Assembly: GCA_964383675.1 (NCBI GenBank) | Contig: CAYLHX010000008.1 | Location: 1 to 53,092 of the forward strand | From: CAYLHX01 sp964383675 | GTDB taxonomy: Bacteria; Patescibacteriota; Gracilibacteria; UBA1369; LOWO2-01-FULL-3 | Length of the DNA: 53,092 nucleotides | Direction: 5' to 3' | Part shown: positions 25,296 through 34,500 of the stretch, in pieces | Layout of the letters: every line of letters starts with the position of its first letter | Numbering within the stretch: position 1 is the stretch's first letter | Made by a program: the position numbers and the translations under genes | The notes under the pieces: model-generated | What the model was told of the DNA's origin: nothing | The model's input: the letters and a program-made list of their open reading frames with translations, nothing else | The model's database searches: none

Positions 25296-28200
25296 ATGTT
25301 AAAAAAATTCTTGAGCTGGAAAATATTTGTAATTCTAATAAGTGCTTTAATCATCGGATTTTACGATCTACCTCCTAAAACCCAGGAGAATCTGCTGCCA
25401 TTTATTCCTAAAGACGGTGAAGTAACCGAAAACGGAGAGGTTGTTCAAAAAACCAAGATGAAGCTGGGACTGGATCTTCAGGGCGGGTCACAACTGGATT
25501 ACAAGATCAACCTTAACGAAGTTCCCGATGCCGACAAGCCATCAATCATCGAAGGTGTAAGAGAAGTGATTGAAAGACGTGTTAACGGTCTGGGTGTTTC
25601 CGAGCCAAACATCTATATTTCTGAAATTGCCGGTGAAACTCACATCATTGTGGAGCTGGCCAATACAACAGACATTTCCCAAGAAGATATCAACATGTAT
25701 TTGGGTGAAAGCAAAACCGTTGAAGAGTTAACCGACGACGAAAAGAAATATGTCAGCCTGGAAAAAGCCAAAGCTACAGTTGGGAAAACCATTCAGCTTG
25801 AATTTAAAGAACAAAAAGATGAACTGGACCCGGCTGAAAAAGATAAAGTACGTGAAGAGGCCTTGGTTAGCTTAAATAAAATCAAAGAAGGCAAAGATTT
25901 CTCAATCATCGCTCAGGAAGAAGAGTTGGCAAAACCGGGAAAGGTTCAATACGAAAAATCCGATTTTGTCTTTGAAAGTGAGCTACCTACAAGTGTTAGA
26001 GACACCGTAGCCAAGCTTGAAGTTGGACAGTACCATCCGGAACTGGTGGAGACCGGAGGTAGCTTCTTTATCGATACGGCTAGCGGTCAGACCATCGAAC
26101 AAACGGCACTGGCCATTGTTAAGCTGGTTGATAAAAAAGAAGAGGTAAAAGACGAGAAAGCCGTGGAAGTTAGCCATATTCTAATAGCCTATGAAGGATC
26201 CGACGCAGCCAACGCCGACACCGTAAGAACCGAGGATGAGGCCTATGAGCTAGCAAAAGAACTGAAGGTCAAACTTTCCGAGGGTGAAGACTTCACTACA
26301 CTGGCAAAAGAGTACTCCGACGACACCAGTAACAAAGAGCAAGGGGGTACTTTAAGTAAAGCTGTAAACGGAGATGGCACCTATGTTTACGACTTTGAAC
26401 AAGCCGCACTTGAGCTAAGCGAAGGTGCAGTAAGTGATCCGGTCAAAACTCAATTCGGTTATCACCTAATTAAGGCGGATACGGTTACCGAAAACGCCAC
26501 TGAGACAAAGTACAAATACGAAGCGATTAAGTACTCTACCGTAGCAGATCCTTGGATAAACACCGGACTAACCGGGATTCATTTCGTACATGCGGATGTG
26601 CAACTGGACAACTTCTATCAACCATACGTGTCTATCCAATTTAATGAGGAAGGAGCAAAATTATTTGAAGAGATAACTGAGCGTAATGTCGGAAAGCCAC
26701 TGGCCATCTTCGTAGGCGGTGAGCTGATTTCCGCACCAAACGTAAATCAAAAAATCGCCGGCGGAAACGCGCAAATCACCGGACAATTTACTCAAGAAGA
26801 ATCCGAGTCACTAGCTAGAGATCTAAATACCGGAGCGATACCGGCTCCAATTGTCCTTACCGGCGAATACACCATTGGTGCCACTCTTGGCCAATCAGCA
26901 CTGCAAAACAGCTTGCTGGCGGGAACAATCGGCTTGGCCTTGGTAATGCTTTTTATGGCCCTCTACTACCGTGTTTCCGGGCTTATAGCCGACCTGGCCC
27001 TACTCATTTACAGCGCCATTCTAATTTTCATGCTGAAGTCCCAACTTTCTCTGGGACTCGCCCTGATCATTGCCCTGATAGTTTTCGCTTATCTGGTAGT
27101 TAAAGTCATTAACAACAAAGATTCTGGTTGGGAAAAATTCATGTCTTTCATCCTTTCTTGTTTCGCCTTCTTCTTTATTACCTTCCTGCTAAAAACCGGC
27201 GTTGTACTTACACTGGCTGGTATCGCGGGTATCGTACTTTCAATAGGTATGGCCGTCGATGCCAACATTCTGATCTTCGAAAGGCTTAAAGAAGAGTTAA
27301 AAGATGGCAAACCATTCAACGCTGCCGTTGAAACAGCCTTTGATCGCGCCTGGACAGCCATCAGAGATTCCAACTTCTCTACTCTGCTCACCTGTGCAAT
27401 TCTATTCTACTTCGGCAGCTCGATCATTAAGGGCTTCGCCTTCAATCTGGCAGCCGGAATTTTAGTTTCGATGTTTACCGCAATCGTTATCACAAAGACT
27501 TTATTGCAAGGCTTCGTAGGAACAAAACTTTCTCAAAATCTGTCGCTATTTGGATTAACTTCTTCCAAAAAAGAGAGAAAACCGATCCGCTTTACTAAAA
27601 TGGCCAAGATCTGGCTACCATTCTCCGGCATTTTGGTCGGTATATCCATTATCACTATGTTTGTCCTCGGTTTAAACCTCGGCATAGACTTCAAAGGTGG
27701 AACGCTTATGGAATTCCAATTTGAGGAAAATGTAACCAAAGAGCAACTGACAACAACCCTAAGAGAAATCGAAGAGGACATTAAGAGCGGCAATTACACG
27801 GTGGTAGCCCCTGAAGAAAGTGCGGAACCTATTACCGAAGAAGACACAGAAGAAGAACCAACTAACACCTCTCCACTGATTACCGAAAGTAAACTGGATC
27901 AATCAGCCCTTGAGCCGGAAACAAATGAACTCGACCTATCGGGAATGCAGGTCATACCGAGTGGTGAAAATAATTTCGTGATCAAAACAAAATACCTTTC
28001 CTCAGAAGATCATGATTTGATTGTGGAACTAATGAAGGAAAAACTGCCAAATTTCACCGAGCCGAGATTTACCACCATCGGACCGACTCTTGGTAAGAGT
28101 CTCTTGGAAAAAGCTGTCATTGCAATAGTTATCGCCTTGGTGATGATCGTGATCTACATAGGTTTTGCCTTCCGCAAGATCCCGAAAGAGGTTAGCCCTT

Positions 28201-28649
28201 GGAGATTCGGCATCTGCGCCATCATCGCTTTGGCGCACGACATCATTATTGTTACCGGCATATTCATTGTTTTAGGACACTTCTTAAACGTGGAGATCGA
28301 CGCCCTGTTTATTACCGCCATGTTGACCGTCTTCGGTTACTCGGTCAATGACACCATCATCATTTTCGATCGTATCCGCGAAAACTTGATCAGACATCAA
28401 GGTGGCGACCTGGAAGAGATTACCGATGTTTCATTAAGCCAAACCCTGGCCAGATCCATTAACACATCTCTTTCCACCCTAATCGCTCTGATCGCAGTGT
28501 TGTTATGGGGCAGCGCCTCCATATTCTACTTTGTACTGGCACTAACAATCGGTATCGCAATCGGCACCTATTCATCATTGTTTACTGCCGGCCCAATCCT
28601 GGTATACTGGACAAAGTGGGCGCTAAACAAACCCGCTAGAAAAAGGTAA
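25296..28649 (+). CDS. secDF: SecDF protein-export fusion with two inserted parvulin-like domains
   Basis: A 1117-aa fused SecD-SecF, which pulls exported proteins outward using the proton gradient. B. subtilis SecDF is about 740 residues; the excess is in insertions. SecD begins LGLDLQGGSQLDY (about 53-65). After GKTIQLEF (about 162-170) some 250 residues interrupt the extracellular head: a degenerate parvulin-like unit (about 175-285) and a clear PpiC-type unit (about 288-397: VSHILIAY, FTTLAKEYSDD, GGTLSKAV, VKTQFGYHLIK). The head resumes at TGLTGIHF (about 422). The SecD membrane part has the conserved AGIAGIVLSIGMAVDANILIFERL but also an extra stretch of about 55 hydrophobic residues (580-635) before it. 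SecF starts about 761, with LGIDFKGGTLMEF and FGYSVNDTIIIFDRIRENL. It has an acidic loop at about 830-885. Confidence 0.93.
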   Translation: MLKKFLSWKIFVILISALIIGFYDLPPKTQENLLPFIPKDGEVTENGEVVQKTKMKLGLDLQGGSQLDYKINLNEVPDADKPSIIEGVREVIERRVNGLGVSEPNIYISEIAGETHIIVELANTTDISQEDINMYLGESKTVEELTDDEKKYVSLEKAKATVGKTIQLEFKEQKDELDPAEKDKVREEALVSLNKIKEGKDFSIIAQEEELAKPGKVQYEKSDFVFESELPTSVRDTVAKLEVGQYHPELVETGGSFFIDTASGQTIEQTALAIVKLVDKKEEVKDEKAVEVSHILIAYEGSDAANADTVRTEDEAYELAKELKVKLSEGEDFTTLAKEYSDDTSNKEQGGTLSKAVNGDGTYVYDFEQAALELSEGAVSDPVKTQFGYHLIKADTVTENATETKYKYEAIKYSTVADPWINTGLTGIHFVHADVQLDNFYQPYVSIQFNEEGAKLFEEITERNVGKPLAIFVGGELISAPNVNQKIAGGNAQITGQFTQEESESLARDLNTGAIPAPIVLTGEYTIGATLGQSALQNSLLAGTIGLALVMLFMALYYRVSGLIADLALLIYSAILIFMLKSQLSLGLALIIALIVFAYLVVKVINNKDSGWEKFMSFILSCFAFFFITFLLKTGVVLTLAGIAGIVLSIGMAVDANILIFERLKEELKDGKPFNAAVETAFDRAWTAIRDSNFSTLLTCAILFYFGSSIIKGFAFNLAAGILVSMFTAIVITKTLLQGFVGTKLSQNLSLFGLTSSKKERKPIRFTKMAKIWLPFSGILVGISIITMFVLGLNLGIDFKGGTLMEFQFEENVTKEQLTTTLREIEEDIKSGNYTVVAPEESAEPITEEDTEEEPTNTSPLITESKLDQSALEPETNELDLSGMQVIPSGENNFVIKTKYLSSEDHDLIVELMKEKLPNFTEPRFTTIGPTLGKSLLEKAVIAIVIALVMIVIYIGFAFRKIPKEVSPWRFGICAIIALAHDIIIVTGIFIVLGHFLNVEIDALFITAMLTVFGYSVNDTIIIFDRIRENLIRHQGGDLEEITDVSLSQTLARSINTSLSTLIALIAVLLWGSASIFYFVLALTIGIAIGTYSSLFTAGPILVYWTKWALNKPARKR

Positions 28650-28660
28650 TATGAATGTGA

Positions 28661-28737
28661 GCGCCCCTAGCTCAATTGGATAGAGCGTCGGTCTTCGGAA
28701 CCGAAGGTTACAGGTTCGATTCCTGTGGGGCGCACCA
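28661..28737 (+). tRNA. tRNA-Arg (UCG anticodon)
   Basis: A complete cloverleaf: acceptor GCGCCCC/GGGGCGC, D arm GCTC/GAGC, anticodon arm TCGGT/ACCGA with loop CTTCGGA giving anticodon TCG (decodes CGA), variable loop AGGTT, T arm ACAGG/CCTGT with TTCGATT. Discriminator A and an encoded CCA end follow. It lies 11 bases after secDF. Confidence 0.97.
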
Positions 28738-28759
28738 CTCAAATATTAACCCCAAACCA

Positions 28760-29068
28760 ATGGCAGGAGAAATACTAACCGCAAAAACCTTAGCAGAGGC
28801 CAAAGAACAGCTTCGCGGAATCTATCTTGCTAAAAGCACTCAGTTTAAAGAAATCTCCAGAGAGCAATACGAAGCCATAGAGAAAGATGAACGTGAAGAT
28901 TCGGATAATCATCTAAATATCGAAAAGCTCGGTAAAGAAGCCGACATTATCGATCTAGCCTATTATAAGTATCTAAAAGACCGTCAAGTGGCCTACAAAA
29001 TCATTCTCAAACACAAAGATGGTGAAGAGATGGAAGATTACTTCACCCTTATTCCAAATCTGGCCTAG
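28760..29068 (+). CDS. Unknown small protein
   Basis: A 102-aa, charged, soluble protein (starts MAGEILTAKTLAEAKEQL) with predicted helical N-terminal half and a beta-like C-terminus (AYKIILKHKDGEEMEDYFTLIP). The frame is open through the tRNA to a start at 28676, but translation there would run over the tRNA; the ATG at 28760, 22 bases after the tRNA, is the sensible start. No family recognised. It ends 3 bases before the convergent gene. Confidence 0.65.
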   Translation: MAGEILTAKTLAEAKEQLRGIYLAKSTQFKEISREQYEAIEKDEREDSDNHLNIEKLGKEADIIDLAYYKYLKDRQVAYKIILKHKDGEEMEDYFTLIPNLA

Positions 29069-29071
29069 AAA

Positions 29072-29662
29072 CTAAATTAATAATCCGGACTTAAAAATTG
29101 GACGATGATCACGCGTCTGATTCATTAAAAGTGAGAAAGCTTTCAATCCGTGATCAAAGGTGTTTGCTGTAAACATATGCTCACAGGCGGCATTTAAGAG
29201 GAAATCCAAGACTTTCTGCCAATTGCCCTGATATTTGTCATCCTTAACGCCCAGAATCCTACGAATAAAGTCCGAACCGTGCTTTCTAAATACCTCCAAA
29301 TAGCGCTTACTATGATGCAGAACATGAAAGTACAAAGCTTCATTGGAAATGGCCAGAAAATCAAATACAACAGTCCAAGCCTTGTCATACTTATCTTCCA
29401 AAACCCCCAAAAGCTCTCGCAGATGTGCCATACCATGGCGCACATACTCATTGATAAAAAATTCAGTATTGCTAACAACGGTTTTATAAAGCAAATTAGC
29501 CTCAAAAACCAAGTAATCAAAAACCGCCATCCATTCATCCTCGGTCAAACCAAGTTCTTCCTTAAGTTTTGCCGGCCCTTCAAGGATATAGATTTCAATC
29601 AGTTGATCTTCTCTACCTTTCGCGTAACGCTCCACGGCTAGTTGTTGATTGTGTCGATCCAT
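29072..29662 (-). CDS. Unknown protein with three internal repeats
   Basis: A 196-aa helical protein starting MDRHNQQLAVERY. Three units of about 45-50 residues share a pattern of (Leu/Ile)-Leu-Gly-(Leu/Val), acidic linker, Trp or Phe, Val-x-Asp-(Tyr/Phe)-Leu: compare KEELGLTEDEWMAVFDYL, RELLGVLEDKYDKAWTVVFDFL and RRILGVKDDKYQGNWQKVLDFL. No signal peptide or membrane segment. The frame continues upstream to a TTG at 29686, but ATG at 29662 is preferred. Family not recognised; probably a protein- or ligand-binding helical repeat. Confidence 0.7.
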   Translation of the reverse strand: MDRHNQQLAVERYAKGREDQLIEIYILEGPAKLKEELGLTEDEWMAVFDYLVFEANLLYKTVVSNTEFFINEYVRHGMAHLRELLGVLEDKYDKAWTVVFDFLAISNEALYFHVLHHSKRYLEVFRKHGSDFIRRILGVKDDKYQGNWQKVLDFLLNAACEHMFTANTFDHGLKAFSLLMNQTRDHRPIFKSGLLI

Positions 29663-29731
29663 AATAAAAATAGTTATGGTTAACAAAGCCTCGAATTATA
29701 CATCAATATTAATAAATGTCAACAATAAACA

Positions 29732-29760
29732 TTGACCTTTCGTTGAAAATATGGTAAAAA
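29732..29760 (+). promoter_or_regulatory. Promoter of the membrane-fusion protein/RND pump operon
   Basis: TTGACC (29732-29737), 17-bp spacer, TAAAAA (29755-29760), 28 bases before the ATG at 29789. It is the best -35/-10 pair near this operon. Confidence 0.6.
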
Positions 29761-29788
29761 TAGCTCTATTTTGTTTACACGCTAAAAT

Positions 29789-31366
29789 ATGCAATCAAAA
29801 AAGATTCTTTCAAGCATTATAGCAATAAGTATAATTGCTCTATTAAGTGGCTGTGATTTAATAGACAAATACCTTGGCGATGAAGAAAAGATTCCCCGCC
29901 AGGAAGAAAAAATCGCTCGAGAACTACCACCAAAAGAGGTGGAAATTTTTGATTTAAGCACCAGTGAAGCGAAACTATACCTAACTCAAAGCGCCCTACT
30001 CGAAAGCAGTCAAACTGTTAGCGTTTCCCCGCAAATCAGCGGAAAAATAACCAAAGTCACGGTTAAAAAAGGTGATAAGGTCGATGCCAACAGCCTACTA
30101 ATAGAGCTGGGTGACTCTCTCAATACCAACATTTTGGACACCCAATTGGAAAGTGCTGAAATCGCAGCCGACATAAGTGCAGAGGCGGAAAATCAGACTG
30201 AAAAGTTGGGGCAAAACAACATTAAATCAGCCGACGTAAGTGTTGAAATTGCTAAGAATGTCCTACAAAGCGCGCAAACCAACAAATCAATCGCCGTAGA
30301 TAGCTACCAACTGCAACTACAAAACAGCGAGATAGAGCTTGATAATGCTGAAATAGCCTACAAGAACACCAAATCTTCTCTAAACGATCTCAAGGACGCT
30401 TTGGATGACATGGAAGACAATCTGGAAGATATTGAGGACAAAATCGCCGATCTAGAGGGAACCGACGGCAGCTCCAGTACCATACAAGCACTTGAAGAGG
30501 CTCAAAATCAACTCGAAAGCACAATTTCAAGCACCGAGGCCCAGATAGACAACAGCAAATATGCTTTGGAAATAGCTGAAAATCGTGAAGAGCAAGCTGA
30601 AATAGCCATTAACTTGCTGGAAACTAGCTTCCAAAGCCAGCAAAATCAATTAAACCTAGCCATTGCCAACGCTTTTGAACAGTACAAAGCAGCCTGCCTA
30701 CAGGCTTATGGAGTGGTCATAACCGCAAAACTGCAAGATTTACAAGCCGAAGGACAACTGCTACAAAGTCTTTCCAATGAAAAAATTAGCCGATTACAGA
30801 CCGATAATAAAAGGATCTACTCGCCCATTTCCGGTGTAGTAACCGAAATCATCGCTGAGGAGGGAAATCTCACCTCTCCCGGTCAAACTCTTATAATTAT
30901 TGAATCCACCGACCAACTCATAGCAAAAACCAGCCTACCCGCTGAAAAGAAAGATTTGGTAAAAATCGGCGACCAAGTACTAATAACCAATGATAGCCTA
31001 AGCCAGAGCGGCATCATTACCAGCATCAGTCCGGTAATTAACGACACAACCAAAAAAATCGACATAGAAATAAGTCTCGATAAAACCGATCAACTTCTCG
31101 CTGGAGGATTTAGTAAAGTACAATTTCCCATTAATACGCAAAAAAGCATCTACATTCCTTTAAACAGCATCTTCTTGGACGGAGATCAAAAGTTTGTGCG
31201 CATAGTTAGTGTGAATAATAAAGTTGAACACAAACCTGTAAAAACAGGACAAATAATTGATGAATTCATTGAAATTACTGATGGACTGATTGGCAATGAA
31301 AAGATCATTACTTCAGTGAATACCTTTCTTCAAGAAGATGAAAAAGTTCTTATAGCCAACAAATAA
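29789..31366 (+). CDS. Lipoprotein membrane-fusion protein (HlyD/AcrA family) of an RND efflux system
   Basis: A 525-aa periplasmic-adaptor-type protein. The N-terminus is a lipoprotein signal with lipobox ALLSGC (Cys about 22), to be processed by the Lgt encoded at 43.3 kb. The two halves of the lipoyl/barrel-sandwich domain are clear: VSPQISGKITKVTVKKGDKV (about 75-100) and IYSPISGVVTEIIAEEGNLT (about 345-365). Between them a long coiled coil (about 105-340), longer than in AcrA, contains ELDNAEIAYKNTKSSL-type heptads. The stop codon overlaps the pump ATG by 1 base, so the two are translationally coupled. Confidence 0.9.
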   Translation: MQSKKILSSIIAISIIALLSGCDLIDKYLGDEEKIPRQEEKIARELPPKEVEIFDLSTSEAKLYLTQSALLESSQTVSVSPQISGKITKVTVKKGDKVDANSLLIELGDSLNTNILDTQLESAEIAADISAEAENQTEKLGQNNIKSADVSVEIAKNVLQSAQTNKSIAVDSYQLQLQNSEIELDNAEIAYKNTKSSLNDLKDALDDMEDNLEDIEDKIADLEGTDGSSSTIQALEEAQNQLESTISSTEAQIDNSKYALEIAENREEQAEIAINLLETSFQSQQNQLNLAIANAFEQYKAACLQAYGVVITAKLQDLQAEGQLLQSLSNEKISRLQTDNKRIYSPISGVVTEIIAEEGNLTSPGQTLIIIESTDQLIAKTSLPAEKKDLVKIGDQVLITNDSLSQSGIITSISPVINDTTKKIDIEISLDKTDQLLAGGFSKVQFPINTQKSIYIPLNSIFLDGDQKFVRIVSVNNKVEHKPVKTGQIIDEFIEITDGLIGNEKIITSVNTFLQEDEKVLIANK

Positions 31367-34300
31367 TGGACCAAAAAGAGCAAAAAAATATATGGACTTT
31401 CTTTATAGACCGCCTGGCTGTTACGATTCTCGTAATAGTGGGTTTCATTTTAATGGGGCTTTTCTCTTTCTCAAGTATCCCACGAGAAGTACAGCCGGAA
31501 ATCATCATCCCCATCGGATCGGTTTCAACGTTCTTGCCAGGAGCCAACCCCACCGACGTAGAGTCCCTAATTACCGAACCACTTGAAGAACGGATCGCAC
31601 AAGTATCCGACATTAAAACTCTCAGTTCCACCTCAGGAATCGGCATTTCAACCATTGTCATCGAATTTGAAGCCAATGTTGACCTCGATCAGGCCATCCA
31701 GGATCTCAAAGATCAAGTTGATCTTGCCAAATCAGAGTTGCCGGAAGACGCCACCGACCCAGTGGTGAACCGGGCTGAAGCCAATACTTACGCCATTGCC
31801 ACCTTCTCCTTAAGCGGAGATCTTCCCCTGCACCAGTTAACCAGCTTAGCCGAGACCATACAGGATGAGTTGGAACAAATCAGTGGTGTTTCACGAGTAG
31901 ACTTGCTAGGTGGTGAATCAAAAGAAGTACAAGTAGCCATCAATCCCGAAAAGGCAGAAGAAAACGGCATCAGCATAAGCCAAGTCGCTCAAGCGATCAA
32001 AGCGGGCAACTTCAACGTACCTGTAGGACTTATAACTACCGACAAACTGAACTATTCCGTTAGAATCGATAACCGTTTTCAAAAAATCGAGGATCTCCAA
32101 AATATGATTTTATTCCGTTTTAACGATCCGGACGCTACTCCCCTATATTTGAAAGACATTGCCCAAGTAGAAGAAGTCCTAAAAAAACAATCTACAATTT
32201 CCCGCCTTTCAATAGAGGGTACCGAACCGCAAAAAACCATTTCTCTACAACTCTACAAAAAAGACGGCACCAATATTATCGAGATTGTCGATAATGCCAA
32301 AGCCAAGATTGAAGAGTTAAAAGTTTCGGTAATTCCACCAAATGTGAACATTGCGGTCACCAATGATTATTCCCAATTCATTAGAACGGATCTTGGAATT
32401 CTAACCAAAAGCGGAATTCAAACCACTATCTTGATTATAATCATTCTCTTTTTGGCACTCGGCTTTACGGAAGGAGTTTTGGCCGGCCTTTCAATTCCCC
32501 TAACACTACTGGCCGCCATTGCGGTTATAGATTTTTACGGCATGACTTTAAACGGCCTCACCTTGTTCTCACTGGTAATCGCCCTGGGCCTCATGGTGGA
32601 CACCGCAATAGTCATCATGGAAGGCATTCATGAAAACCTAAAAGAAGGACAAACCGCTAGAGATGCGGCGATAAATTCAATCGAAACCTACAAATGGCCT
32701 CTTGTGGCCGGGACACTAACCACAATTTTCGCCTTTTTCCCAATGCTTTTGGTAAGTGGCATTGTTGGACAATTCCTGAAATCTTTACCAATAACTATTT
32801 CTGTAACTCTAATAATTTCTCTTTTTGTATCCTTCACCATCATTCCTTCCTTGACGGTAAAATTCATGAAAAACCGTCATGTCACACAAAAAACGGGGAT
32901 ACTTTCTCCCTTCTTTAATTTAATAGGCCCACTTTTTCAAAGCATTATCGCTAAAATTTTGGATTTTAGAATACTGCGTATTCTAGTTATCTTAATCGCA
33001 ATAATTCTGTTCATGGGTAGCATGGCCCTACCAATAACAGGAGCTTTGAAAGTGGAAATGTTTCCCAAAACAGATGTCAATTACTTCCTCGTAAATGTGG
33101 AAACCCCCAAAGGTTTAATTATAGAAGAGACCGAAAAAATAGTACAACAAGTTGAATCAGAATTAATGGAGATACCGGAAGTATCAAGTTTCCTAAGTAT
33201 TATCGGCAGCGGCCAGGGAGTTACCCAAACCGATTTAGTCTCCTTTGGCGGCGGAACCAGTTCAAATGTGGCTAACATTACCGTTAATCTGGTTGAAAAA
33301 GAAGAAAGAGCATTCACCAGCTACCAATTGGCTGAAAGTTTAAGAGAAGTTTTTAAAAACTTTAATGGAGCAAAAGTAACGGTCCAAGAATTAAGTGAAG
33401 GACCACCCAGCTCGGCACCGGTAACAGTGCGCTTAAGCGGTGAAGACCTGGAAGGACTAAAAGAGCTGAGTCAACAGATTCAGAAAATTGTTGAAGAAAC
33501 TGAAGGCACAGTAAATGTTAGAAGTACTCTGGAAAAAGGACTCAATGAATTCCGCTTCACCTTGGACAACGACCTCCTAACCTTTCACGGCCTTGCCGGA
33601 GTAGAAGTTGCCAGTAGAATCCGAAATATTATCCAAGGAGTGGAAGCGACAGAGATAAAACTAAACCAAGAAGATACTGAAATAATAGTACGTTATGACA
33701 TTCCGGAAAAAAATACTGTACCTGAACTGTCAGTTGAAGATATTGAGAATATCAGCATCAACACACCAAAAGGCTACTCGGTTAAGCTGGGTGATGTCGC
33801 TAACTTTGAACTCACAGAAAGTCTAAATTCAATCGATCGGGAAGATCAAAAACGCATCATCAGTATTCTAAGTGACGTAAGCGCCGACATAACTCCTATA
33901 GAAATAACCACAAAAATTCAGGCGGAAATTAGCAAACTGGAAATCCCCTCAGACTACGACATCGACTACTCCGGAGCCACCGCCGACGTCGACGAATCTT
34001 TCAATGATCTTTTCAGGTCAATGATCATAGGAATCATCTTAATCGCCTTCACTTTGGTAATGATGTTCAACTCACTTAAACAGCCTTTCATAATTTTATT
34101 AACTTTGCCCCTGGCTTTAATCGGAGTTTTTCCGGGACTGTTAATCGTAGGCTTAAATCTTTCTTTCCCCGCATTTTTAGGTGTTGTTGCCCTATCTGGA
34201 GTAGTGGTTAACGATGCCATTGTACTAATAGACCGAATCAATAAGACACGTCTTAAGCACAACACCACCTTTAAAGAGGCTATTGCTGAAGCTGCAAATT

Positions 34301-34500
34301 CCCGCTTGCAACCTATCATAATGACCACGATCACCACTGTCATCGGAATCTTACCGCTATCGCTAACAAATGAATTCTGGGCTGGCCTGGGATTCTCTTT
34401 AATCTTCGGTCTGATAGCCGGAACCTTCCTGACTCTAATAGTCATACCGGTTCTTTATCATGCATTTGAGGCCAGAAAAGCCAAAAAGCTAGGATACTGA
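31366..34500 (+). CDS. RND-family efflux transporter
   Basis: A 1044-aa proton-driven pump (AcrB/SwrC-like, HAE1 class) with the usual two-fold layout: 12 membrane helices and two large extracytoplasmic loops (about 40-330 and 560-860). In helix 4 the proton-relay Asp is kept in GLMVDTAIVIMEG, although the second Asp of AcrB is Thr. The C-terminal half has SGVVVNDAIVLIDRIN, common in SwrC-like pumps. It ends in TGA at 34498-34500, overlapping the convergent gene by 12 bases. No outer-membrane TolC is present in the window, and CPR cells usually lack an outer membrane, so it presumably works with the lipoprotein adaptor alone. Substrate unknown. Confidence 0.95.
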   Translation: MDQKEQKNIWTFFIDRLAVTILVIVGFILMGLFSFSSIPREVQPEIIIPIGSVSTFLPGANPTDVESLITEPLEERIAQVSDIKTLSSTSGIGISTIVIEFEANVDLDQAIQDLKDQVDLAKSELPEDATDPVVNRAEANTYAIATFSLSGDLPLHQLTSLAETIQDELEQISGVSRVDLLGGESKEVQVAINPEKAEENGISISQVAQAIKAGNFNVPVGLITTDKLNYSVRIDNRFQKIEDLQNMILFRFNDPDATPLYLKDIAQVEEVLKKQSTISRLSIEGTEPQKTISLQLYKKDGTNIIEIVDNAKAKIEELKVSVIPPNVNIAVTNDYSQFIRTDLGILTKSGIQTTILIIIILFLALGFTEGVLAGLSIPLTLLAAIAVIDFYGMTLNGLTLFSLVIALGLMVDTAIVIMEGIHENLKEGQTARDAAINSIETYKWPLVAGTLTTIFAFFPMLLVSGIVGQFLKSLPITISVTLIISLFVSFTIIPSLTVKFMKNRHVTQKTGILSPFFNLIGPLFQSIIAKILDFRILRILVILIAIILFMGSMALPITGALKVEMFPKTDVNYFLVNVETPKGLIIEETEKIVQQVESELMEIPEVSSFLSIIGSGQGVTQTDLVSFGGGTSSNVANITVNLVEKEERAFTSYQLAESLREVFKNFNGAKVTVQELSEGPPSSAPVTVRLSGEDLEGLKELSQQIQKIVEETEGTVNVRSTLEKGLNEFRFTLDNDLLTFHGLAGVEVASRIRNIIQGVEATEIKLNQEDTEIIVRYDIPEKNTVPELSVEDIENISINTPKGYSVKLGDVANFELTESLNSIDREDQKRIISILSDVSADITPIEITTKIQAEISKLEIPSDYDIDYSGATADVDESFNDLFRSMIIGIILIAFTLVMMFNSLKQPFIILLTLPLALIGVFPGLLIVGLNLSFPAFLGVVALSGVVVNDAIVLIDRINKTRLKHNTTFKEAIAEAANSRLQPIIMTTITTVIGILPLSLTNEFWAGLGFSLIFGLIAGTFLTLIVIPVLYHAFEARKAKKLGY

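Noticed and set aside
28676..28759. N-terminal extension of the 102-aa gene over tRNA-Arg
   Set aside because: The extension would translate the tRNA; the ATG at 28760 is sufficient.
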